Shown piece by piece: positions 1 through 7,126 of a DNA stretch of 64,000 nucleotides; the stretch's first letter is position 1, and the number at the start of each line of letters is the position of its first letter. Under the pieces are notes generated by a model. The model had not been told where the DNA came from. It did no database searches and saw nothing but the letters and a program-made list of their open reading frames with translations. The position numbers and the translations under genes are program-made. Origin of the DNA: Parvibaculum sp035325945 (GTDB lineage Bacteria; Pseudomonadota; Alphaproteobacteria; Parvibaculales; Parvibaculaceae); NCBI RefSeq assembly GCF_035325945.1, contig NZ_DAOKYX010000015.1, positions 1 to 64,000 on the forward strand. Direction: 5' to 3'.

Positions 1-69
1 ATTTTGAAATCAGAAAGGGAGCGAAGGCCGTCGATCCGCGAAGCGTCATCAGCGGTTAAGATCAGGGCC

Positions 70-1032
70 ATGTGCGCTGATTGCGGTTCGCCGAGGCAGC
101 CTGAAAGGCGGCGGCTTTTGAAGTGGATGGCGGCGTTGCCGCTCGCCGCCGCGCTGCCCGCTGTTGCGGCCGAAGCGGGACTTGAGGATTATCGTCCGGC
201 CTTCGCGCCGGCCCGTACGGAGGATGGCCGCCCGCTCGTCGCCATCAGGCGCTTCCGGCTTGCGGGCAAACCGCATGTGCTGACGGTCGAAGTGCCGGAT
301 TTCAGAACGAGGATCAGACCGGAAGAATGGATCTCGTGGGAGCTGGGGCCGGACGCGGCCGCATCCTACGCGGCCTTGCTCGATGCGCTGACAGGGCCGC
401 CCCATCCGGTCGAGAATGCGGGGCTCACCCATGCAAGAGGCGCGGCCGAGGGCTTCTTTCTCACCGTCGATATGTGCCCCTCGTCGAAGCCCTTCGAGGC
501 GGGATTCTTCGCAGCGCTGGCGGCGCGGGCCGCGCACGACGGTCGGGCGATGCCGGTCGCCATTTCGATCAGCGGATATTGGGCGCTCGATCACGCGGCA
601 GAATTCGCCTCGCTCATCGAGCGGCAGCGGCTGGGTCAGCTCGACATCACATGGGTCAACCACTCCTATGCGCATCGCTATCTGCGGGGCGTGCCGGACC
701 GCGAAAATTTCCTGCTTCTGCCGCATACGGATTTCGAACAGGAAGTGCTGAGGACCGAGCGGCTTCTCATCGCGCGGGGGCTGACGCCCTCCGTCTTTTT
801 CCGCTTTCCGGGCCTCGTGTCGAATGAGCGGCTCATGGCCGCGCTTCGCCGTCTCGGCCTCGTGCCGCTCGGCGCGGATGCATGGCTCGCCAAGCTGCAG
901 AAACCGAGGCCGGGGAGCATCGTGCTCGTGCATGGGAACGGCAACGAGCCGTTTGGCATCCATGAGGCGCGGCACTATCTCGCCGACGCGACGCAGCGCT
1001 GGCTGCCGCTCAACGAGGCACTGGCCGGCTAG
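70..1032 (+). CDS. Tat-exported polysaccharide deacetylase-like protein
   Basis: Protein of about 320 aa. I start it at ATG 70 because this leaves an N-terminus with a twin-arginine-type signal (RRRLLKW at about residues 14-20, then a hydrophobic stretch ending PAVAA), which predicts folded export or lipid anchoring in the periplasm. A frame open further upstream to a TTG at 4 would bury the signal. The body resembles NodB-type deacetylases: an Asp in FFLTVDMCPS and a His pair in WVNHSYAHRY fit a metal site, and VFFRFPG resembles the arginine/proline motif of the fold. Known family members remove N- or O-acetyl groups from cell-wall or capsular glycans; the substrate here cannot be told. Its stop codon overlaps that of the convergent gene downstream. 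Family call fairly safe, function inferred. Confidence 0.72.
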   Translation: MCADCGSPRQPERRRLLKWMAALPLAAALPAVAAEAGLEDYRPAFAPARTEDGRPLVAIRRFRLAGKPHVLTVEVPDFRTRIRPEEWISWELGPDAAASYAALLDALTGPPHPVENAGLTHARGAAEGFFLTVDMCPSSKPFEAGFFAALAARAAHDGRAMPVAISISGYWALDHAAEFASLIERQRLGQLDITWVNHSYAHRYLRGVPDRENFLLLPHTDFEQEVLRTERLLIARGLTPSVFFRFPGLVSNERLMAALRRLGLVPLGADAWLAKLQKPRPGSIVLVHGNGNEPFGIHEARHYLADATQRWLPLNEALAG

Positions 1033-1889
1033 TCGAGCCCTTGGCCGAGGCGTCCGGCGAGATCCTGAATGAATTGCCAGGCGACGCGGCCCGAGCGGCT
1101 GCCGCGTGTGGCGGACCACTCGATCGCCTCGGCGTGAAGCGTTTCCCGATCGACCTTCAGGCCGTAATAGTCCGCATAGCCCTCGACCATGGCGAGGAAC
1201 TCGGCCTGGCTGCAATTATGGAAGCCGAGCCAGAGGCCGAAACGGTCGGAAAGCGAAACCTTCTCCTCCACGGCCTCGGAAGGGTTGATCGCCGTGGAGC
1301 GCTCATTCTCCATCATGTCGCGCGGCATGAGGTGGCGGCGGTTCGACGTCGCGTAGAACAGGACGTTGCGGGGGCGCCCCTCGATGCCGCCCTCGAGCAC
1401 CGCCTTGAGCGACTTGTAGCTCGTATCGTCGTGATCGAATGAGAGATCGTCGCAGAATATGAGCGCGCGCCGGGGCTGGGCGCGCAGGAGCGCCATGAGG
1501 CGCGGCAGGCTCTCGATGTCTTCCCTGTGAATCTCGATCAGGGCGAGGCTCCCCGGTTTCTCCGCGTTTATGACCGCGTGTGCCGCCTTGACGAGCGAGC
1601 TTTTGCCCATGCCGCGCGCGCCCCAGAGCAGCGCGTTATTGGCGGGGAGGCCATGAGCGAAGCGGCGCGTATTGTCGAGAAGGAGGTCGCGGACGTGGTC
1701 CACGCCCTTGATGAGCGAGAGATCTACCCGCGCCACTTCGGCAACCGGCTCCAGAACCGCCTTTTCCGCATTCCAGCTAAAGGCATCCGCCTCGTCGAGC
1801 CGCGCGGTGCGGGCAGGGGCGGGCGAGAGGCGCTCAAGGGCCTCGGCAATCCGGCGCAAAAGCTCTGAATCGGTTCCGTTCTGTGGCAT
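1029..1889 (-). CDS. DUF815-family AAA ATPase
   Basis: 286 aa ATPase of the DUF815 (AAA-like) family. Walker A is GARGMGKSS at about residues 90-98 and Walker B is ALIFCDDLS at about 142-150; TSNRRHLMPRDM near 185 fits a sensor-1 region. No signal peptide or membrane segment, so cytoplasmic. DUF815 proteins are widespread in Proteobacteria and often sit next to yajC-secDF in Alphaproteobacteria, but no biochemical role is established that I can name. It is divergent from yajC across about 200 bp. Its 3' end overlaps the neighbouring stop codon by 4 nt (CTAG shared by both). Family confidence high, role unknown. Confidence 0.85.
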   Translation of the reverse strand: MPQNGTDSELLRRIAEALERLSPAPARTARLDEADAFSWNAEKAVLEPVAEVARVDLSLIKGVDHVRDLLLDNTRRFAHGLPANNALLWGARGMGKSSLVKAAHAVINAEKPGSLALIEIHREDIESLPRLMALLRAQPRRALIFCDDLSFDHDDTSYKSLKAVLEGGIEGRPRNVLFYATSNRRHLMPRDMMENERSTAINPSEAVEEKVSLSDRFGLWLGFHNCSQAEFLAMVEGYADYYGLKVDRETLHAEAIEWSATRGSRSGRVAWQFIQDLAGRLGQGLD

Positions 1890-1999
1890 GGGGCGATGTC
1901 TCCAGGCAGGCGAGGGGCGGACCCCGGCACGGGGCGAACCATCACAGAAAATGCTCGCGGGGACAAAGGTTAAGCGCGAAAAAGGCCGTTCAGGCCGGT

Positions 2000-2027
2000 T
2001 TGCAAATGCTTACCCTGCCGGTATATT
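2000..2027 (+). promoter_or_regulatory. Putative sigma70-type promoter of yajC-secDF
   Basis: TTGCAA (2000-2005), 16-nt spacer, TATATT (2022-2027), giving a start near 2034 and a leader of about 58 nt before yajC. Two hexamers close to consensus lie in the only intergenic space upstream of the operon. Assigned by eye. Confidence 0.5.
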
Positions 2028-2091
2028 CGCGCGCATTCACGCTCAGGTCCGCAGGCGGGCCCGGTGCCCATACTGCCATTGGAGACGTTTA

Positions 2092-2412
2092 ATGTTAGGC
2101 CAGACCGGCGGCAGCAGCGATTTTCTGATCTCGCTGTTTCCCTTCATCGCTCTCTTCGCAATCATGTATTTCCTCGTTCTCCGGCCCCAGCAGCGGCGGG
2201 TCAAGGAACACCAGAACATGGTGGCGAATGTCCGCCGGGGCGACATGGTTGTTACCTCGGGCGGCATCATCGGCAAGGTTTCGAAGGTGGACGACACCGA
2301 GGTTCAGGTCGAAATCGCCGAAGGCGTCAAAATCCGCGTCGTGAAGAGCACGCTGGCCGAGGTCCGCTCCAAGTCCGAGCCGGTGCCCGCCAACGCAAAT
2401 ACGCCTTCGTGA
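2092..2412 (+). CDS. yajC: Preprotein translocase subunit YajC
   Basis: 106 aa single-pass inner-membrane protein. One transmembrane helix (about residues 13-32) is followed by the hallmark LRPQQRR motif and a cytoplasmic domain with the GDMVVTSGGIIGKV signature of YajC. The ATG at 2092 follows a GGAGA at 2081-2085; a frame open much further upstream would add unrelated residues antisense to the DUF815 gene. YajC forms an ancillary complex with SecDF that supports SecYEG export and YidC-mediated insertion. The secD start is 62 nt downstream, so the three genes probably form one transcript. Confidence 0.95.
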   Translation: MLGQTGGSSDFLISLFPFIALFAIMYFLVLRPQQRRVKEHQNMVANVRRGDMVVTSGGIIGKVSKVDDTEVQVEIAEGVKIRVVKSTLAEVRSKSEPVPANANTPS

Positions 2413-2474
2413 ACCACAAGCGTATGGCTGCCGCCGGGCGGATCTGAGACCGGGGCAGCGGGGGACGAGTCGAC

Positions 2475-4085
2475 ATGCTGCATTTCGAACGCTGGAAGAT
2501 CACGCTCATCCTGCTGGTGACGCTTGCGGGCTTCCTCTATACCGCGCCGAACTTCCTGCCCAAGTCGACGCTGGAAGGCCTGCCGGCCATCGTCCCGCAC
2601 AAGCAGATCAATCTCGGTCTCGATCTGCGCGGCGGTTCCTATCTGCTTCTTCAGGTGGATACGGCGACGGTCAATCGCGACCGGCTGCAGCAGCTCATCA
2701 ACGACGTTCGCCGGGCGCTGCGCAGCGCCGATGTGCTCTATACGGGCCTCGGCATCAGCGGCGACAATGTCACCGTCCGCATCACCCGGCCGGAGGACAT
2801 GACCAAGGCGGCCAAGGCCGTCCGCGATCTTTCATCGGTGGTAACGTCCAATCTCCTCTCCGGCGGCCTGCCCGAGCGGGACCTCGCGGTCAACACGTCG
2901 GGCAACCTCATCTCCGTTTCGGTCACGGACTCGGCCAAGATGGCGCGCGCTCAATCGGCGGTTCAGCAGTCGATGGAGATCGTGCGGCGCCGTATCGACG
3001 AGCTTGGCACGACCGAACCCGTGATCCAGCAGCAGGGCTCCGACCGTATTCTTGTTCAGGTGCCGGGTCTCGACGACCCGCAGCGTCTGAAGGCGCTGCT
3101 CGGCCAGACCGCGAAGCTCAATTTCCGCCTCGTCGATGTTTCGACCACGGCGCAGCAGGCGCTTGCGACGCATAATATTCCGGCCGGTTCGGAAGTCCTC
3201 TACATGACGGAAAATCCGTCGATGCCGCTGCTCGTGCAGCGGCGCGTCATGGTGGGCGGCGACAGCCTCATCGACGCGCAGCCGGGCTTCGATCAGCGCA
3301 CGAACGAGCCCATCGTCAGCTTCCGCTTCGATTCGACCGGCGCGCGGCTCTTCGGCGAAGTCACGCGCGAGAATGTCGGCAAGCCCTTCGCCATCGTGCT
3401 CGACAACAAGGTCATCAGCGCGCCGGTCATCCGCGAGCCCATTCTCGGCGGTTCGGGGCAGATCAGCGGCAATTTCACCGTGCAGCAGGCCAACGACCTT
3501 GCGATCCTGCTGCGCGCCGGTGCGCTGCCCGCGCCTCTCAACGTGCTCGAAGAGCGGACTGTCGGACCGGGCCTCGGCGCCGACTCGGTGCGCGCGGGCG
3601 CCATCGCCTCCATCATCGGCTCGGTCGCGGTCATCATCTACATGGTCGCGTCATATGGTCTCTTCGGCGTCTTCGCCAATATCGCTCTCATCGTGAACAT
3701 CGCGCTGATTATGGGCGCGCTGTCCTTGCTGCAGGCGACGCTCACGCTGCCGGGCATCGCGGGCATCGTGCTGACCATCGGCACCGCGGTCGACGCCAAC
3801 GTGCTCGTCTATGAGCGTATCCGCGAAGAATTGCGGTCGGGCAAATCGGTGATCGCCTCTATCGAGGCGGGCTATCACCGTGCGCTCGCCACCATTCTCG
3901 ATGCGAATATCACGCATTTCATTGCGGCCGCCGTGCTGTTCGAGCTCGGGTCGGGCCCCGTTCGCGGCTTCGCCGTGACACTCGCCATCGGCGTCGTGAC
4001 CTCGGTCTTCACCGGCTTCACGGTCAACCGCCTGATCGTTTCGACATGGGTGCGCCGCCGCCGCCCGAAGACGCTTGTGCTGTGA
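2475..4085 (+). CDS. secD: Protein translocase subunit SecD
   Basis: 536 aa RND-family subunit that uses the proton gradient to pull proteins across the inner membrane after SecA. N-terminal helix at about residues 8-25, then the large periplasmic P1 region beginning with the conserved LGLDLRGGSYLLLQV motif, and five C-terminal helices from about residue 370 with the proton-channel stretch GTAVDANVLVYERIREE. Length is within the usual 500-620 aa range. Followed 13 nt later by secF, as normal for split SecD/SecF. Confidence 0.97.
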   Translation: MLHFERWKITLILLVTLAGFLYTAPNFLPKSTLEGLPAIVPHKQINLGLDLRGGSYLLLQVDTATVNRDRLQQLINDVRRALRSADVLYTGLGISGDNVTVRITRPEDMTKAAKAVRDLSSVVTSNLLSGGLPERDLAVNTSGNLISVSVTDSAKMARAQSAVQQSMEIVRRRIDELGTTEPVIQQQGSDRILVQVPGLDDPQRLKALLGQTAKLNFRLVDVSTTAQQALATHNIPAGSEVLYMTENPSMPLLVQRRVMVGGDSLIDAQPGFDQRTNEPIVSFRFDSTGARLFGEVTRENVGKPFAIVLDNKVISAPVIREPILGGSGQISGNFTVQQANDLAILLRAGALPAPLNVLEERTVGPGLGADSVRAGAIASIIGSVAVIIYMVASYGLFGVFANIALIVNIALIMGALSLLQATLTLPGIAGIVLTIGTAVDANVLVYERIREELRSGKSVIASIEAGYHRALATILDANITHFIAAAVLFELGSGPVRGFAVTLAIGVVTSVFTGFTVNRLIVSTWVRRRRPKTLVL

Positions 4086-4098
4086 GGGGATGAGATCC

Positions 4099-5061
4099 AT
4101 GAAACGACTGAAGCTCGTTCCCGACAATACGTCGCTGCCCTTCATCAAATATCGCCACCTTGCGATCGGCATGTCGGCGGTCATCATGGTGCTCGCCTTC
4201 GTGCTGCTCTTCACGCACGGGCTCAATTTCGGCATCGATTTCGAGGGCGGCACGGTCATCGAGATCGAGACCCATGGACCGGCGGACATTGCGGGTCTCA
4301 GGTCGAAGCTCGGCGGTCTCGGGCTCGGCGATGTGCAGCTTCAGCGCTTCGGCCAGGACAACAACGTGCTGATCCGCGTCGGCGCGGCGCATGATTCCAC
4401 CATCTCCACCGACGAGGCGGGGCAGACGGTGGTGCGGAAGATCAAGGGAGCGTTGGGCTCGTCGGTCGAATACCGGCGCGTCGAAAGCGTCGGACCGCAG
4501 GTCTCGGGCGAGCTTATCCATTCGGCTGTGCTCGCGGTCCTCGTCTCCATCGCGATGATGTTCGCCTATATCTGGTTCCGCTATGAGTGGCAGTTCGGCC
4601 TCGGCGCGGTGCTGTCGATTTTCCACGACGTGCTGGCGACGGTCGCCGTCTTCTCGTTCTTCCAGCTCGAGTTCAACCTGACCACCATCGCCGCGCTTCT
4701 CACCATCGTCGGCTATTCGATGAACGACACGGTCGTCGTCTTCGACCGAATCCGCGAGAATCTGCGCAAGTACAAGAAGATGGATCTCGGCGATCTGATC
4801 GACCTCTCGATCAACGAGACGCTCTCGCGCACGATCATGACCTCGGTGACGACGCTGCTCGCGCTGGTCGCCCTCTTCATCTTCGGCGGCGAGGTCATTC
4901 GCAGTTTCACCTTCGCCATGATCTTCGGCATCGTGGTCGGCACCTATTCCTCGATCTATGTCGCGGCGCCGGTGCTGATCTGGATCGGCATCAAGCGCGA
5001 CTGGGGGACGGGCGGGCTCGGGCGCAGCAAGAGCGAATCGAGCGCCCAGAACAAGGCCTGA
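4099..5061 (+). CDS. secF: Protein translocase subunit SecF
   Basis: 320 aa partner of SecD. I chose ATG 4099 because GAGGGG at 4084-4089 gives a 9-nt spacing; the in-frame ATG at 4090 directly abuts that site. Visible motifs: NFGIDFEGGTVIEI after the first helix, and YSMNDTVVVFDRIREN in the membrane domain, the SecF equivalent of the proton-relay segment. Six membrane helices are apparent. The Shine-Dalgarno overlaps the secD stop, which suggests translational coupling. The next gene starts 4 nt after the secF stop. Confidence 0.96.
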   Translation: MKRLKLVPDNTSLPFIKYRHLAIGMSAVIMVLAFVLLFTHGLNFGIDFEGGTVIEIETHGPADIAGLRSKLGGLGLGDVQLQRFGQDNNVLIRVGAAHDSTISTDEAGQTVVRKIKGALGSSVEYRRVESVGPQVSGELIHSAVLAVLVSIAMMFAYIWFRYEWQFGLGAVLSIFHDVLATVAVFSFFQLEFNLTTIAALLTIVGYSMNDTVVVFDRIRENLRKYKKMDLGDLIDLSINETLSRTIMTSVTTLLALVALFIFGGEVIRSFTFAMIFGIVVGTYSSIYVAAPVLIWIGIKRDWGTGGLGRSKSESSAQNKA

Positions 5062-5065
5062 GGCG

Positions 5066-5434
5066 GTGCGTCCGCGCTTCGGAGGGCAGCCGCTGATCGA
5101 CGCTTACGGCGATTTCGGTTTCCGCCTCGGCGAGCAACGCTTCGAAGGCTCGATCATCGTCACGCCGCACGGCCTCTATCCCTTGCCGGCGGCGGAGATT
5201 GGCGAGGTCACGCCCGGGTCGCTTCAGTCGGTCACGGAATGCGCTGGGGAAATAGATTTCCTCCTGATCGGCTGCGGCCCGAGCTTCGGACGCCTTCCTC
5301 CGGCATCCGCCGATTTCCTCCGCTCGTTGCGAATCACCCCGGATCTGATGGATACGGGCGCCGCCTGCCGGACCTATAACGTTCTGCGAGCGGAGGACCG
5401 CCGGGTCGCTGCCGTGCTGATTGCCGTGGCCTGA
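5066..5434 (+). CDS. Mth938-like (DUF498/NDUFAF3-type) protein
   Basis: 122 aa soluble protein starting at a GTG 4 nt after the secF stop, so almost certainly co-transcribed. The core EGSIIVTPHGLYPLPA ... EIDFLLIGCGPSFGRLPP matches the DUF498/Mth938 fold, the family of human NDUFAF3, an assembly factor of respiratory complex I. I recall that alphaproteobacterial members lie beside secDF; I cannot run a search to confirm that here. The C-terminus (DTGAACRTYNVLRAEDRRVAAVLIA) is the usual end of the family. Bacterial function is unproven; a role in membrane insertion or complex I assembly is inferred from homology and location. Confidence 0.85.
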   Translation: MRPRFGGQPLIDAYGDFGFRLGEQRFEGSIIVTPHGLYPLPAAEIGEVTPGSLQSVTECAGEIDFLLIGCGPSFGRLPPASADFLRSLRITPDLMDTGAACRTYNVLRAEDRRVAAVLIAVA

Positions 5435-5455
5435 CGGACGAATTCACAGGAATGC

Positions 5456-5484
5456 TTGGCATTTCCCGCCGAAACTCCTAGCTT
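5456..5484 (+). promoter_or_regulatory. Putative promoter of the PuuD-like gene
   Basis: TTGGCA (5456-5461), 17-nt spacer, TAGCTT (5479-5484). It lies in the 142-nt gap after the secF/Mth938 unit and could give the membrane protein its own transcript. By eye only. Confidence 0.38.
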
Positions 5485-5576
5485 TGCGCAGGGGCCGCGA
5501 CTCATTGTCGCTACCGGTGCTCGATGGGTGGCGGTCGCGGCGATGGGCATACGGGGAAATCTTGGAGGTATTACCC

Positions 5577-6179
5577 ATGGCGGCCATTCTGACGTCTCTG
5601 CGAAATACGGTGATCGCGGGCTTCGTGCTCTCGCTCGTGCTGATCCTCATGTTCCTGAACTGGGGCGGTACGCTCGACTACAATTTCTGCGCCTTCCTGG
5701 TGCGCTGGCTCCATGTGATCAGCGGTGTCATGTGGATCGGTCTGCTCTGGTATTTCAACTTCGTCCAGATACCGAACATGCCGAGCATTCCGGACGACCA
5801 GAAGCCTGCGGTGAGCAAAGTCATTGCGCCGGCAGCGCTTTTCTGGTTCCGCTGGGGCGCCATGTCGACGATCGTCTTCGGCATCATTCTCGCCTGGCAA
5901 AACGGCTACCTGCTCGACGCCTACACGCTGGGCGCGGCCGAGGGCTTCTCCGTTCACAAGAACATCGCCATCGGCATCGGCATGTGGCTCGGCACGATCA
6001 TGTGGTTCAACGTGTGGTTCGTCATCTGGCCGAACCAGAAGATCGCGCTTGGCATCGTCGATGCCCCGGCCGATGCAAAGCCCAAGGCGGGCCGCACGGC
6101 CATGCTGTTCTCGCGCGTGAACACGATGCTCTCTGTTCCGATGCTTTTCGCCATGGTTTCGGCGCAGAACATCTACTAA
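5577..6179 (+). CDS. PuuD-like membrane protein (urate hydroxylase membrane domain only)
   Basis: 200 aa integral membrane protein with about five hydrophobic helices; ATG 5577 follows GGAGG at 5564-5568. Motifs RWLHVISGVMWIGLLWYFNFVQ and NVWFVIWPNQK are characteristic of the membrane domain of PuuD-type urate hydroxylases and related DUF989-type proteins. Full PuuD proteins carry a C-terminal cytochrome c domain (CxxCH); this protein ends right after the membrane region and has no CxxCH, so urate oxidation by itself is doubtful. The conserved His and Trp residues may still bind haem. Such short versions occur in Alphaproteobacteria without purine genes nearby, and none are seen here. It is followed by an intrinsic terminator. 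Confidence 0.7.
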   Translation: MAAILTSLRNTVIAGFVLSLVLILMFLNWGGTLDYNFCAFLVRWLHVISGVMWIGLLWYFNFVQIPNMPSIPDDQKPAVSKVIAPAALFWFRWGAMSTIVFGIILAWQNGYLLDAYTLGAAEGFSVHKNIAIGIGMWLGTIMWFNVWFVIWPNQKIALGIVDAPADAKPKAGRTAMLFSRVNTMLSVPMLFAMVSAQNIY

Positions 6180-6186
6180 GACATTG

Positions 6187-6239
6187 ACCGCGCCGGGCGC
6201 GGTTTTGGGGACGGGGCCGCCGCACGCGGCCCCGTTTTC
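6187..6239 (+). terminator. Tandem intrinsic terminator after the PuuD-like gene
   Basis: Two hairpins in series. The first has a 7-bp stem (6187-6193 with 6197-6203) and runs into TTTT. The second has a 10-bp GC-rich stem (6211-6220 with 6226-6235) and a T run at 6235-6238. The next gene starts 17 nt later, so any read-through would feed it. Confidence 0.8.
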
Positions 6240-6255
6240 ATTTGAGGCGGTTGCG

Positions 6256-7116
6256 ATGAACGCGATCTCTGCGAGCGAGAGTCTTCATGCGTGCCTGGAG
6301 AATGTGCGCCGGCTCGACCACGACCGCTTTCTGACGCTGATCTTCGCGCCCGCGGCGAAGCGCGCGCGGCTCATCGCGCTCTATGCCTTCAATGCCGAGA
6401 TCGCGCGCGTACGCGAGGCGGTGAGCGAGCCGATGCTCGGGCAGATCAGGCTGCAATGGTGGCGCGAGGCAATCGAGGCGATCGGGCGGGGTGAGGCGGC
6501 GGGGCATGAGGCCGCCATCGCACTCGGGGAGTCATTCACAGCGGCGGAGCTTCATGGCGATAAGCTCGTGGCGCTCATCGACGCGCGCGAGCGCGATCTC
6601 GAGGACGAGCCCCTTGTCGATATGGACGCTCTCGAAGCCTATGCCGATGCAACCTCGGCAACGCTGATGCTGCTTGCGGGTTTCGCGCTTGCGGGGCCCC
6701 GCGCCGCGAAGGCGCTGGCGGCCATTCGCCCGGCCGGCATCGCCTATGCCTTGACGGGGCTCATGCGGGCCTTGCCGCTCCATGCCTCGCAGGGGCGGCT
6801 CTACCTTCCGCTCGATCTCATGCGGGCCCATGAGATCGATCCGCACCGGATATTCGCGGGCGAAATGTCGGAGGGCCTGCGAGCCGCCATGAAGGAAATC
6901 ACCGGACGCGCGCGGGCGCATCTCGGCGAGGCACGCCGTCATGCGGCGCTCGTCGATCGCGCGCTACTGCCAGCGCTTCTGCCGGCGGCGCTTTGCGATC
7001 GCTATCTTTCGATCATGGAAGCGGCGGATTTCGACGCCTTCCATCATTCGACGGAGGTTCCGGCGCTGGTCCACCAGTCGAGGCTCGCGGCGAGAAAGCT
7101 GCTCGGCCGCTTCTGA
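6256..7116 (+). CDS. Squalene/phytoene synthase-like protein without Asp motifs (NDUFAF6-type)
   Basis: 286 aa. The fold is that of trans-isoprenyl diphosphate synthases (LIALYAFNAEIARVRE ... QIRLQWWREAIEAI ... QGRLYLPLDLM). However, the first aspartate motif (DxxxD after YAF in CrtB/SQS) reads EIARVRE, and the second (DxxED just before GRxYLP) reads ALPLHAS. Both Mg2+-diphosphate sites are therefore missing and head-to-head prenyl condensation is unlikely. Human NDUFAF6, a complex I assembly factor, belongs to the same degenerate branch. ATG 6256 is preferred to an upstream frame that would run through the terminator hairpin. Convergent with trmFO, 10 nt apart. Confidence 0.82.
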   Translation: MNAISASESLHACLENVRRLDHDRFLTLIFAPAAKRARLIALYAFNAEIARVREAVSEPMLGQIRLQWWREAIEAIGRGEAAGHEAAIALGESFTAAELHGDKLVALIDARERDLEDEPLVDMDALEAYADATSATLMLLAGFALAGPRAAKALAAIRPAGIAYALTGLMRALPLHASQGRLYLPLDLMRAHEIDPHRIFAGEMSEGLRAAMKEITGRARAHLGEARRHAALVDRALLPALLPAALCDRYLSIMEAADFDAFHHSTEVPALVHQSRLAARKLLGRF

Positions 7117-7126
7117 GGCGCGGGGC

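Noticed and set aside
1672..2091. 140-codon upstream extension of YajC
   Set aside because: The extension is antisense to the DUF815 gene and Arg/Ser-rich; YajC begins at MLGQTGG with a proper ribosome site.
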